A stretch of DNA of 64,000 nucleotides from the NCBI RefSeq assembly GCF_001623525.1, contig NZ_CP015225.1:3844001-3908000 (forward strand), given 5' to 3'. Position 1 is the first letter of the stretch. Every line of letters begins with the position of its first letter. A program made the translations under genes and the position numbers. The notes beneath the pieces were generated by a model, which was not told where the DNA came from, did no database searches, and worked only from the letters and a program-made list of their open reading frames with translations. The DNA comes from Pseudomonas fluorescens. GTDB lineage: Bacteria > Pseudomonadota > Gammaproteobacteria > Pseudomonadales > Pseudomonadaceae. Below, in pieces: positions 18,473 through 27,677 of this stretch.

Positions 18473-19414
18473 TTATTGTTCTGTCAGGGGGCGCACGCGC
18501 ACGCCCTGTTCAAGCGACGCCAGCAACGCGGTGTCGTGGATGCCAAAACCGATCTGCGTGACCGCCATGGCAGCGATGGCCGTAGCAGTGCGCAGCGTCT
18601 GTTCCGGGGTGTCGGCGCTGAGCAGGCCGTGCAGCATGCCCGCCAGCAGCGAATCCCCGGCACCGACGGTGCTGGCGACGCTGACCTTGGGTGGCGAAGC
18701 ATGCAGCGCCGCACCGACACTGAACCAGTTCACGCCATCGGCGCCGTGGGAAATCACCACATGTTCTACACCCTGGGCATGCAGGTGCTGCGCCGCTTGC
18801 GCCTGGGCCGCTTCGCTCACCACCTCGCAACCCAGCGCGTCGGCCAGCTCCTCGGTGTTCGGCTTGATCAGCCACGGCCCCGCCGCCAGGGCCACGCGCA
18901 AGGCTTCGCCACTGGTGTCGAGGGCCACGTTCAGACCGAGTGTTTTCAAGCGCGTGATCAAGGCCTGCAACCACTGCGGGCTGACTCCCCGGGGCAAGCT
19001 GCCCGCCACCACAACCACGTCGTGACCGGGGGCGATTTGCTCAAGACGCGCCAGCAAAGCCTGCTGTGCGGCTTCATCAACCACCGGGCCCGGGCCGTTG
19101 AGGTCAGTGATGCGTCCGTCCTGCTCAGCCAGTTTGATATTGCTGCGAGTTTCGCCGGGAACACGGATAAAAGCATCGACAAATCCACGCTGGGCAAACA
19201 GCGTCTCAAACACCTGGGCATTGTCTTCGCCCAGAAAACCACTGACCGTCAGCGTATGGCCGAGATCGGCCAACACCTGAGCCACGTTCACGCCCTTGCC
19301 GGCGGCGTGGGCGTGCATGCCGTCGCTGCGGTTGACCTGGCCCGGCTCCAGGCGCGTCAACTCCACCGTGAGGTCGAGCGCCGGGTTGAGGGTCAGGGTA
19401 AGAATTTTCGCCAT
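18473..19414 (-). CDS. fruK: 1-phosphofructokinase
   Basis: 313 residues of the PfkB sugar-kinase family. It phosphorylates fructose 1-phosphate, made by FruA, to fructose 1,6-bisphosphate. MAKILTLTLNPALDLTVEL opens the protein; the substrate region has HAAGKGVNVAQVLADLG (about 35-51), and the C-terminal catalytic motif STVGAGDSLLAGML (near 247-260) carries the base Asp. The start overlaps the fruB stop by one base (TAATG), so translation is coupled. Its product is the next substrate of aldolase, while its substrate is the likely inducer sensed by FruR. Confidence 0.96.
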   Translation of the reverse strand: MAKILTLTLNPALDLTVELTRLEPGQVNRSDGMHAHAAGKGVNVAQVLADLGHTLTVSGFLGEDNAQVFETLFAQRGFVDAFIRVPGETRSNIKLAEQDGRITDLNGPGPVVDEAAQQALLARLEQIAPGHDVVVVAGSLPRGVSPQWLQALITRLKTLGLNVALDTSGEALRVALAAGPWLIKPNTEELADALGCEVVSEAAQAQAAQHLHAQGVEHVVISHGADGVNWFSVGAALHASPPKVSVASTVGAGDSLLAGMLHGLLSADTPEQTLRTATAIAAMAVTQIGFGIHDTALLASLEQGVRVRPLTEQ

Positions 19415-22278
19415 TACAGCGCCTCCACTAATGCGCGCACGTCATCGGCGCTGCCCACGGCCAAGGCCTCTTGGGCCAGGGTTTGTACTTGCGCCAGGCT
19501 CAATTCGCGGACCCGCGCCTTGACCTCGGCGATGCTGCGGGCCGAGACACTCAGTTCGTCCACGCCCAGACCCACCAGCACCGGCACCGCCAGTGGGTCG
19601 GCCGCCAGTTCGCCACACACACCAACCCATTTGCCATGGGCATGGGCGGCGCGCACGGTGATGTCGATCAGTTGCAGCACCGCCGGGTGCAAGCCATCGG
19701 CCTGGGCCGAAAGGGTCGGGTGACCACGGTCGATCGCCAGGGTGTATTGCGTCAGGTCGTTGGTGCCGACGCTGAAGAAGTCGACTTCCTTGGCCAGCAC
19801 GGGCGCCAGTAACGCAGCGGACGGCACTTCGATCATGATCCCCAGTTGCAGGTCCGCCACGGGGATTTCCTGGCGCAGGCGCTCGGTCATGGCCCGGGCC
19901 TGGCGCCATTCATCGACACTGCCCACCATCGGGAACATGATCCGCAACGGACGGTTATCCGCTGAACGCAACAGTGCACGCAGTTGCGCTTCCATGACCT
20001 GCGGGCGCTGCAAGGTCAGGCGAATGCCCCGCACGCCGAGGAACGGGTTTTCTTCTTTCGCGATCGGCCAGTACGGCAGCGGCTTGTCGCCACCGACATC
20101 CAGGGTGCGCACCACCAGCGGTCGACCGGCCAGGCCGTCGAGCACCTTGCGGTATTCGGCTTCCTGGGTCGCTTCGTCCGGCGCCTGGCTGTGGGCCATG
20201 AAAATCAGTTCGGTGCGCAACAGGCCGATGCCTTCGGCGCCCTGCTCCACCGCACCGGCGACACCGGCGCTTTCGCCAATGTTGGCAAACACTTCCACGG
20301 CATGACCGTCACGGGTCAGCGCCGGTTCGTGACGCTGCTCGGCGGCGACCTTGAGACGCTGTTCGCGGGTATCGCGTTCTTCCTTGGCACGCTGCAACGT
20401 GGCGGCGTCAGGGTCCACGTGCAGGCGACCGCGCTGGCCATCCAGCAGCAAGGACGTGCCCGGCGCCAGCAGCAACACCGCCGCACCAGCGCCCACCAGC
20501 GCCGGAATGCCCAAGGCCCGGGCGACGATGGCGCTGTGGGCAGTAGCGCCGCCACGGGCGGTGAGAATCCCCGCCACCCGGGTCGGGTCCAGGCGGGCCA
20601 CGTCGGACGGGCCGACTTCGTCCATCACCAGGATGTAGGGTTGATCGGGTTCGTTCGGGGTTTCGACACCGCACAGTTGCGCCAGCACGCGACGGCCGAC
20701 GTCTCGCAGATCGGCGGCACGTTCGGCCAGCAGGGCGTCCTGCAAGGCTTCCTGTTCTTTCGCGGCGGCTTCAACCACCCCCATCCAGGCCGCTTGCGCA
20801 CTCTCGCCCAGCTTCAAGCGAGTGTCGACTTCGTCGCTCAGCTCCGGGTCGTCGAGCATTTCCTGGTGGGTGATGAAGATCTCGCGGATGGCCTTGGCCT
20901 TGGCGCGTTCAATCAGGCCTTGGATATCGCGGCGCACCTGGTTCAAGGCGTTTTGCAGGCGCTCGCGCTCGATGGCCGCCGATTCACCGCGCAACGGGTA
21001 GTCGATGGCCTGCAATACCTGGATATGGGCCGGGCCGATGGCGATGCCCGGGGCGGCGGCGACGGCCTGGATCAGGCTGCCGGACTCGGGCGCCAGCATG
21101 ACCGTCGCGACCTCGGCCATCACGGTTTCCCGTGGCGCACTCGGTGGCGGTAGCGGTTCGACCTCTTCGCCCAAGCCCTCTTCGATGGCGGCCAGCAGTG
21201 CCGGCAACGCGTCGTTGGCAATGCTCGGTTCGGCAATGAACTCCAGGACTTGGCCGCGACGGGCGCCCAGGCTCAGCAGTTTGCTCAAGCTCTTGGCCGA
21301 CACGGCGCTGTCCTGGCCGTCGACGATGCGCACGCGGATTTCACCTTCGAAGCTTTTCGCCAACTGGGCGAGGATCTTCGCCGGGCGTGCATGCAGGCCA
21401 TGGGCGTTGGCCAGGCCGATGCGCGCGCTGGGCCAGTCGGCGGGCAGTTCACCGCCGAGCACTTCCAGCACCTTGCGGCTGCTGGTGGCGCGACCGAGCT
21501 CGTGACCGCGGCCTTCGATCAGCAAGGCGCAGAGCCTTTCCAGCAAGGCCTGGTGGGCTTCGCCGAGGCTGGCGAGGCAGAACAGCCCGCTCAACGGTTG
21601 GCCCAGGTAACGGATGGGTTTGTCCGGGGTGACGAACGCCAGGCCCGGACGCTTGACGGTCTGTTCGCTGTGCAGCCACCACAGGCCATCGCCCAGGGGC
21701 AGCGCATCGACTTGCTGCAACACCCCGGCAAAGCCATTGCTCACGCAATCGGCTTGGCGCAACAGCCGCGCGCCGCGCCATACCAGTTCTTCAAAATCGT
21801 CAGCCGACACACCGAGGCCGATCATCTGGGCATCCAGGGCCAGTTCCTGCGGCGCGCCTTGCAGCAGCTTCAGCAACGCTTCGGCGGAACCGGCCCGGCG
21901 CAGAGCCTGGCCCAGGTCAGTCTCGCCGAGGGCGCGGGTCAGCAGTTGCAGCAGGCGCAGGTGTTCGTCGGACTTGGCCGCAATGCCGATCGCCAGGTAG
22001 ACGATCTGACCATCGCCCCAATCCACGCCCTCAGGGAATTGCAGCAGGCGCACGCCAGTCGAATGCACCAGGTCGCGGGTCTGCGGAGTGCCGTGGGGGA
22101 TGGCAATACCTTGGCCAAGAAAGGTCGAGCCCTGGGCTTCGCGAGCCTGCAAGCCGGCGAGGTAACCCTCAGCCACCAAGCCATCGGCCACCAGTTTGTC
22201 GGCGAGCAGTTGCAGTGCAGCGTCTTTATCCACAGCCGTCTGAGCCATGGATATCTGCTCTAGAGTGAGCTCGAGCAT
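19414..22278 (-). CDS. fruB: Fructose PTS multiphosphoryl transfer protein (IIA-HPr-EI)
   Basis: 954 residues from the ATG at 22278, chosen for AAAGGAG just upstream; the frame stays open for 34 more codons that look non-coding. Three phosphotransfer modules are fused: IIA-Fru (1-145, active His in IAIPHGTP), HPr (about 280-370, ANAHGLHARPAK) and Enzyme I (about 395-954, with TARGGATAHSAIVARAL carrying the active His and the PEP-binding region DFFSVGTNDLTQY). It takes phosphate from PEP down to FruA, so the whole fructose PTS is in this operon. It is the first gene of fruBKA, with a FruR operator upstream. Confidence 0.96.
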   Translation of the reverse strand: MLELTLEQISMAQTAVDKDAALQLLADKLVADGLVAEGYLAGLQAREAQGSTFLGQGIAIPHGTPQTRDLVHSTGVRLLQFPEGVDWGDGQIVYLAIGIAAKSDEHLRLLQLLTRALGETDLGQALRRAGSAEALLKLLQGAPQELALDAQMIGLGVSADDFEELVWRGARLLRQADCVSNGFAGVLQQVDALPLGDGLWWLHSEQTVKRPGLAFVTPDKPIRYLGQPLSGLFCLASLGEAHQALLERLCALLIEGRGHELGRATSSRKVLEVLGGELPADWPSARIGLANAHGLHARPAKILAQLAKSFEGEIRVRIVDGQDSAVSAKSLSKLLSLGARRGQVLEFIAEPSIANDALPALLAAIEEGLGEEVEPLPPPSAPRETVMAEVATVMLAPESGSLIQAVAAAPGIAIGPAHIQVLQAIDYPLRGESAAIERERLQNALNQVRRDIQGLIERAKAKAIREIFITHQEMLDDPELSDEVDTRLKLGESAQAAWMGVVEAAAKEQEALQDALLAERAADLRDVGRRVLAQLCGVETPNEPDQPYILVMDEVGPSDVARLDPTRVAGILTARGGATAHSAIVARALGIPALVGAGAAVLLLAPGTSLLLDGQRGRLHVDPDAATLQRAKEERDTREQRLKVAAEQRHEPALTRDGHAVEVFANIGESAGVAGAVEQGAEGIGLLRTELIFMAHSQAPDEATQEAEYRKVLDGLAGRPLVVRTLDVGGDKPLPYWPIAKEENPFLGVRGIRLTLQRPQVMEAQLRALLRSADNRPLRIMFPMVGSVDEWRQARAMTERLRQEIPVADLQLGIMIEVPSAALLAPVLAKEVDFFSVGTNDLTQYTLAIDRGHPTLSAQADGLHPAVLQLIDITVRAAHAHGKWVGVCGELAADPLAVPVLVGLGVDELSVSARSIAEVKARVRELSLAQVQTLAQEALAVGSADDVRALVEAL

Positions 22279-22410
22279 GCTTTCTCCTTTTTGGCGTCCG
22301 GTTGGCGCCAGGTATTGTTTTGAATGAATCAGCTTAGCGTTGCAGGATGATTTTTGGCGTGATCGCGGCAGAGGGGCCAAAAATCCTGCTAGCCTTGAAA
22401 ATACGCTTGC

Positions 22411-22422
22411 TGAAACGTTTAA
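22411..22422 (-). promoter_or_regulatory. FruR (Cra) operator
   Basis: TTAAACGTTTCA on the minus strand (TGAAACGTTTAA on plus), identical to the FruR site I know from the P. putida fruBKA promoter and close to the E. coli Cra consensus GCTGAAACGTTTCAAG. It lies between fruB and fruR. Confidence 0.85.
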
Positions 22423-22566
22423 TCTAGAAAGATTGGCACGTTACTCGATAATCTCTCATCCTTGAAGTGCAACTTGTCGTAAGCGCGTGGACGGTGACCG
22501 TCAGCTTGAATCGGGTAGGATGGCCCTTATCGTCGGGGCTAACTCGAAAAAACAAGGAAAACCGGG

Positions 22567-23562
22567 TTGAAACTCAGTGATATTGCCCAACTGGCCGGTG
22601 TGTCCGTGACCACCGCCAGCTATGTCATCAACGGCAAGGCCGAACAGCAACGTATCAGCAGCGCCACCGTCGAACGGGTGCGGGCGGTGGTCCAGGAACA
22701 CGGCTTCACGCCCAATCCCCAGGCCGCCGGGCTGCGCAGCCGCCACACCCGTACCCTGGGCTTCATCCTGCCTGACCTGGAAAACCCCAGTTACGCACGC
22801 ATCGCCAAGCTGCTGGAGCAAGGGGCGCGGGCGCGGGGCTATCAGTTGCTGATCGCCAGTTCCGACGACGCACCTGACAGCGAACGGCAACTGTTGCAGT
22901 TGTTCCGCGCCCGGCGCTGCGATGCACTGATCGTCGCCAGTTGCCTGCCGGCCGGCGACGACAGCTACCTGCAGTTGCAGGCCAAGGGCATTCCGATCAT
23001 CGCCATCGACCGGGTCATGGACCCTGCGCGGTTCTGCTCGGTGATCAGCGATGATCGCCAGGCCAGCCTGCAACTGACGCGCAGCCTGCTGGAAACCCAT
23101 CCGCGACAAATCGCGCTGATCAGTGCCCGCCCCGAGCTGAGCATCAGCCAGGAACGGACCGCTGGTTTCAACGAGGCGCTGGCCGGTTTCGAAGGCCAGG
23201 TGCTGATCGAGCACGGCGAATCGTTCAGCCGTGAATGCGGCCGCCAATTGATGGATGAAATGCTCGCGCGCCTGGGGCATCTGCCCGATGCGTTGATCAC
23301 TACATCCTATGTACTGCTGCAAGGGGTGTTCGACGCCCTACACGACTTCCCGCTCAAGTCGCGGCCATTGCGCCTGGGCACGTTCGGTGACACGCAGTTG
23401 CTGGACTTCCTACCGCTGCCGGTCAACGCCATGTCCCAACAACATCAACTGATCGCCGACAAGGCCTTGGAACTGGCGCTGGCAGCCATCGAAAACGATG
23501 ATTACCAGCCAGGCGTGCAGGCCATCGCGCGGACGTTCAAGCAGCGTATTCACCAGGGCTGA
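22567..23562 (+). CDS. fruR: Catabolite repressor/activator FruR (Cra), LacI family
   Basis: 331 residues starting with TTG at 22567; AAGGA is eight bases upstream, and the LacI-type DNA-binding helix begins at once (MKLSDIAQLAGVSVTTASYVINGK). The rest is a periplasmic-binding-protein-like effector domain. In pseudomonads FruR controls chiefly the divergent fruBKA operon and releases DNA when fructose 1-phosphate accumulates. The exact 12-base operator in the 288-base divergent gap supports this. A TatD-family gene follows after 20 bases and may be co-transcribed. Confidence 0.93.
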   Translation: MKLSDIAQLAGVSVTTASYVINGKAEQQRISSATVERVRAVVQEHGFTPNPQAAGLRSRHTRTLGFILPDLENPSYARIAKLLEQGARARGYQLLIASSDDAPDSERQLLQLFRARRCDALIVASCLPAGDDSYLQLQAKGIPIIAIDRVMDPARFCSVISDDRQASLQLTRSLLETHPRQIALISARPELSISQERTAGFNEALAGFEGQVLIEHGESFSRECGRQLMDEMLARLGHLPDALITTSYVLLQGVFDALHDFPLKSRPLRLGTFGDTQLLDFLPLPVNAMSQQHQLIADKALELALAAIENDDYQPGVQAIARTFKQRIHQG

Positions 23563-23582
23563 AGCTTCTTCAGGATTGATGC

Positions 23583-24359
23583 ATGGAGTTGATCGATACC
23601 CACACCCACCTGGATTTTCCAGATTTTGACGCGGACCGCCCGGCATTGCTGGCCGAAAGCCGCGCCTTGGGCGTGCGGCAAATGGTGGTACTGGGCGTTT
23701 ACCGGGACAACTGGCAGCGGGTCTGGGACCTGGTGCAAAGCGACCCGGACCTGCATGCCGCCCTGGGCCTGCACCCGGTGTATCTTGATCAGCACCGCCC
23801 CGACGACGTGGCGCTACTGCGCGAGTGGCTGAGCCGCCTGGCCGGGCATCGGCAATTGTGTGCCGTAGGGGAAATCGGCCTCGACTACTACATCGAAACC
23901 CTCGACCGTGAGCGCCAACAAACGCTGTTCGAGGCGCAACTACAGCTGGCGGCGGAATTCGAACTGCCGGCACTGATCCACGTGCGCCGCAGCCATGCCG
24001 CCGTGATCGCGACCCTCAAGCGCTTCGGCCTGAAACGCACGGGGATCATCCACGCGTTCGCCGGCAGCCTCGAGGAGGCCCGCGAGTACATCAAGCTCGG
24101 CTTCAAGCTCGGCCTGGGCGGTGCCGCGACCTGGCCCCAGGCCCTGCGCATGCACCGGGTGCTGGCAAAATTGCCGCTGGACGCGGTGGTGCTGGAAACC
24201 GATTCCCCGGACATGGCCCCGGCGATGTTCCCGGGGCAGCGCAACAGCCCGGCGCATTTGCCGGCGATTTGCGAGGCGTTGGCGCAGATCATGACCGTCA
24301 GACCAGAACAACTGGCTGAGGCCAGCACCACCAACGCCCGCGATTTGTTTGGTTGGTAG
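23583..24359 (+). CDS. TatD-family metal-dependent hydrolase
   Basis: 258 residues of the TatD/YjjV amidohydrolase fold. Metal-ligand motifs are THTHLDFPDFD (residues 6-16), GEIGLDYY near 98, LIHVRRSH near 132, HAFAGS near 155 and the C-terminal LETDSPDMAP near 205. Members are metal-dependent DNases or 3'-5' exonucleases in several bacteria; the true substrate of this YjjV-like branch is less clear. It lies 20 bases behind fruR, probably in the same transcript, with no evident link to fructose use. Confidence 0.88.
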   Translation: MELIDTHTHLDFPDFDADRPALLAESRALGVRQMVVLGVYRDNWQRVWDLVQSDPDLHAALGLHPVYLDQHRPDDVALLREWLSRLAGHRQLCAVGEIGLDYYIETLDRERQQTLFEAQLQLAAEFELPALIHVRRSHAAVIATLKRFGLKRTGIIHAFAGSLEEAREYIKLGFKLGLGGAATWPQALRMHRVLAKLPLDAVVLETDSPDMAPAMFPGQRNSPAHLPAICEALAQIMTVRPEQLAEASTTNARDLFGW

Positions 24360-24470
24360 GATCGTTCCCACGCTCTGCGTGGGAATGCAGCCCGGGACGC
24401 TCCGCGTCCCATCAAGAGCCGAACGCAGAGCGTCCGTGGAGGCGTTCCCACGCAGAGCGTGGGAACGATC
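24360..24470. repeat. Long inverted intergenic repeat (GATCGTTCCCACGC family)
   Basis: GATCGTTCCCACGCTCTGCG followed by TGGGAATGC at the left, inverted at the right end, with GGACGCTCCGCGTCC and CGCAGAGCG inside. It matches the ends of the repeat at 14742-14853. Confidence 0.85.
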
Positions 24471-24490
24471 ATCTGCAGCCGACTTAGCAA

Positions 24491-26521
24491 TCACACCCGA
24501 AACGCATTGATCAACTGCTTGAGCTGCACCACCTGGGCGGACAATTCGCGACTGGCGTCTTCGGTCTGATGGGCACCTTCGGCGGTGCGTTCGCCGGCGC
24601 GGTTGATCTGGACGATGTTCTGGTCGATGTCATGGGCCACCGCCGTCTGCTGCTCTACCGCGGCGGCGATCTGCTGGTTCTGATCGACGATCATGCCGAC
24701 GGCACCAAGGATATTTTCCAGGGCCTGCTGGACCTTTTCCGATTGGCTGACCGTGCCGTTGGCCATCTCATGGCTGGTGCCCATCGCCTTGACCGCAGCG
24801 CCGACACCACTGTGCAGGCGGGTGATCATCGCTTCGATTTCTTCGGTCGATTGCTGGGTTCGCTTGGCCAGGGTCCGCACTTCATCGGCCACCACCGCAA
24901 AACCGCGACCCTGCTCACCGGCCCGGGCTGCTTCAATGGCGGCATTGAGGGCCAGCAGGTTGGTCTGCTCGGCGATGCTCTTGATCACATCCAGCACGCG
25001 GCTGATGGCCTGGCTGTCGGTCGCCAATTGGTTGATCACCTGCACCGACTGATCGATCTCACTGGCCAAGCGGACGATGCTGCCCTGCTGGGACTCCACC
25101 AGCCCACGCCCGCTGAGGGTCTCGTCGTTCACGCTGTGGGCACTGCTCACCGCTGCAGCGGCACTGCGGGCCACTTCCTGGGCCGTGGCCGACATCTGGT
25201 TCATCGCCGTCGCCACCAGTTCGATCTGGGTGCGCTGGCCGGCGACGGCCTGGTTGCTCCGGGCCGATACCGTTTCCACCTGCCCGGCCTGGCGTTCGAC
25301 CTCGGCAACAGTACGGCCGACCTGTTCGATCAGGTCATGGATCTTCGCCACCGTACCGTTGAACACTTCACCCAATTCGCCCAGCTCATCCTTGCTGCGG
25401 GCAACAAAATTGACCGTCATATCCCCCGCCGCCACCTTGTCCATCATCTGGCCCAGATGCTGGAGCGTGGTGCGGGTCGAGGCGTAGAACCCGGCGTACA
25501 GGTAAAAAATCAACAGGAACACCAGCACCAGCGCCACGGCTTGCAGCACCATGTGGCTGCGGTTCTGCTCCAGACGCTGCTGCAACTGCACCCCCAGGAA
25601 GCCCTGGGTCGCCTCGTTCAGCCGGTAGGTCTGCTCCATCAGGCCACTGACGTGCTCATAAAATGCCGGCCATGGCGCATCGAGAGTGTCAGCCATCACC
25701 ACCTGCTCTTCAATCAGTTCACTGGCCTTCTTGAGGGTGCTCTTGCTGCCATTGGCCTGATCGGCAAGGGCCTGCCCGGCGGCCTTGCTGGAGCCCAAGG
25801 CATCCTGCAGTTTCAAGTCATATTCACCCTGGAGCTTTTCGATCTGCGCCAGCAACTCGTCAAAGCGGGTGCTCGACGCCGAATTGAGAAACCCCAGCCC
25901 CAACGAGGATGCGCCCAGCGCCCGGCCTTCGCCGAGGATCTGGGTGACCTTGGGGGTCGTGCCGATAATCAACTCGCTGAGCTGGCGGATATCGCTCTGG
26001 TTATCGCGACTCAGCCCCGCCTGGCTGGCGATGATCTGGCTGAACATCTGGGCGCTGTTGAGCAACTTGCCGATCAGCGCACTTTTGCTCTGCAGGGAGC
26101 TTTCGGCCTGCTGGGCCTTGAAAGCACCGATCATCTCATCGCGCTTGGCCTCGAAGGCACTGATCTGCTCAGGCTCGATGACCACGGGGGTCATGCCTTG
26201 CAGCCGCGCGAGGACCTGTTGTTCCAGGCTGCCGATCTTCGCTTCGACATCACCGGCCTTGCCGGACTGGCCCAGGCTGGCGTTGATCTGCACCAGGTTA
26301 TTGAGGGTTTCCAGGTCCCGCCGCAGGACCAGGCTGCTGCCCAGCAGGTCGAGGCTTCGCAGCTCCACTTGCGTGCCCTGGAATTCCCGATAGGAATCGC
26401 GCACCAGAAAGAAGTTGGTCACCAGCATCGGCAGCAGGAACAGCACGCTGATCAGGCTGAACTTCATGCCGAAGCTCAGGCGGTTCATCAGCGCGACGGC
26501 GGGCCAGAGCAAACTCTTCAC
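24491..26521 (-). CDS. Methyl-accepting chemotaxis protein
   Basis: 676 residues from the GTG at 26521 (GGAG eight bases upstream); a further 15 codons are open but lack a ribosome site. A membrane helix at about 20-38 is followed by a large, mostly helical periplasmic domain (about 40-315), a second helix (about 318-340), a HAMP domain and the signalling hairpin, whose tip reads QTNLLALNAAIEAARAGEQG near 530. The periplasmic domain is about 280 residues, twice the Tar size, so it belongs to the larger helical-bimodular sensors; the ligand is unknown. P. aeruginosa also has a chemoreceptor next to speC-ampE-ampD. Confidence 0.93.
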   Translation of the reverse strand: MKSLLWPAVALMNRLSFGMKFSLISVLFLLPMLVTNFFLVRDSYREFQGTQVELRSLDLLGSSLVLRRDLETLNNLVQINASLGQSGKAGDVEAKIGSLEQQVLARLQGMTPVVIEPEQISAFEAKRDEMIGAFKAQQAESSLQSKSALIGKLLNSAQMFSQIIASQAGLSRDNQSDIRQLSELIIGTTPKVTQILGEGRALGASSLGLGFLNSASSTRFDELLAQIEKLQGEYDLKLQDALGSSKAAGQALADQANGSKSTLKKASELIEEQVVMADTLDAPWPAFYEHVSGLMEQTYRLNEATQGFLGVQLQQRLEQNRSHMVLQAVALVLVFLLIFYLYAGFYASTRTTLQHLGQMMDKVAAGDMTVNFVARSKDELGELGEVFNGTVAKIHDLIEQVGRTVAEVERQAGQVETVSARSNQAVAGQRTQIELVATAMNQMSATAQEVARSAAAAVSSAHSVNDETLSGRGLVESQQGSIVRLASEIDQSVQVINQLATDSQAISRVLDVIKSIAEQTNLLALNAAIEAARAGEQGRGFAVVADEVRTLAKRTQQSTEEIEAMITRLHSGVGAAVKAMGTSHEMANGTVSQSEKVQQALENILGAVGMIVDQNQQIAAAVEQQTAVAHDIDQNIVQINRAGERTAEGAHQTEDASRELSAQVVQLKQLINAFRV

Positions 26522-26697
26522 AAGGAAGTCTCCCGGTAGGTTTTTTATTTTTATAGGCAGGCGCACAGAGACAGCAGAAAGCCACTATTCGGGCGCTGCT
26601 CTTGTATAGCCTAAATTGGCGGGGAGATTTGTAACTTAAGGTTAACGAGCCTGGTCGTGACTCAGTCCTGTTTGGTCCGGGGACATGGTTAAGTCCC

Positions 26698-26818
26698 TGT
26701 GGCGAGGGAGCTTGCTCCCGCTGGCCTGCGAAGCAGGCCTCCGAGTGCCTTCAGGAAAATCGCTTGCCCAGGTTTTCGGTTGCTGCGCAACCGAGCGGGA
26801 GCAAGCTCCCTCGCCACA
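26698..26818. repeat. REPIN between the chemoreceptor gene and ampE
   Basis: TGTGGCGAGGGAGCTTGCTC at 26698 and its inverted copy ending at 26818, with CTGCGAAGCAGG and TGCTGCGCAACC elements between. Confidence 0.9.
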
Positions 26819-26840
26819 GAAAGCATCTTGACGACAGCTG

Positions 26841-27677
26841 TCAGGCCAACACCGTCCACAACGCAAACCCGGCATACCAGAGCACCGCCGCACGCAGCAG
26901 CAATTCCCAGAGACGGTCCAGGCTGTTGATGCCGTCCGGTCCGGCGACGGGCCGGGGGATCTCGCCTGCCACCAGGCCGACCTTGTCGATAAGGTCGGCG
27001 GCGCTGATATTCCAGTTCAGCAGTTCATGCAACATGACCCGGCTGACCGCGACGAAATTCCCCACCAGGGCGAAGCTTGCCGCCAGCAACCGCACCGGCA
27101 CCCAATCGAAGGCATGGCGCATTTGTGCGGCCCGCTCGGCCACACCGGGGTTCTGGCTGTGCTCGGCGGCCAGCGCCAGCAGCCGATAGCTCAAGGCCGC
27201 GACCGGGCCCAACACGAAGTACCAGAAAATCACCGCAAAGAAGCTCTGGTAGGCCTGCCACAACAAATGCCCCTGGACACGCTCCAGCAACTGCTCACCG
27301 TCATTGGCTTCAATGTCCAGGTCGCGCTTGGCGACATGGGCCGCCGCTTGCAGGTCTTCCCGACGCCACGCATCGCGAAACGGCCCGAGGCCGGCCAGCA
27401 GATCACCGCGCCCCAGGCTGTAAATCACCACCAGCAAATGCACTGGCAGCGCCAACAGACCGTAGGCCACCGGCTCCAGCACCCAGAGCAGCAACGCCAG
27501 CAGCGCCACGGGTAGCAAAACCATCACCGTCAGCACCAGCCAGGGTCGGTTGACCCAACGTGGGCTCGCCTCGAGCTTGTTCAGCTCATGCAGCCAACCG
27601 CCGTCACGCTGGACCCGCTGGCGCAAGGCCGAGAACTTCTCGATCCAGACGGCCAGCAGCAACACCAGAAAACTCAT
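26841..27677 (-). CDS. ampE: Inner-membrane protein AmpE
   Basis: 278 residues, starting MSFLVLLLAVWIEKFSALRQ. Hydrophobic helices lie at about 45-65, 66-86, 143-163 and 255-275. AmpE is encoded with AmpD across enterics and pseudomonads; it is a CobD/CbiB-like membrane protein with a supporting but poorly defined role in beta-lactamase induction and cell-wall recycling. The start overlaps the ampD stop by four bases (ATGA), so the two are translationally coupled. Confidence 0.9.
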   Translation of the reverse strand: MSFLVLLLAVWIEKFSALRQRVQRDGGWLHELNKLEASPRWVNRPWLVLTVMVLLPVALLALLLWVLEPVAYGLLALPVHLLVVIYSLGRGDLLAGLGPFRDAWRREDLQAAAHVAKRDLDIEANDGEQLLERVQGHLLWQAYQSFFAVIFWYFVLGPVAALSYRLLALAAEHSQNPGVAERAAQMRHAFDWVPVRLLAASFALVGNFVAVSRVMLHELLNWNISAADLIDKVGLVAGEIPRPVAGPDGINSLDRLWELLLRAAVLWYAGFALWTVLA

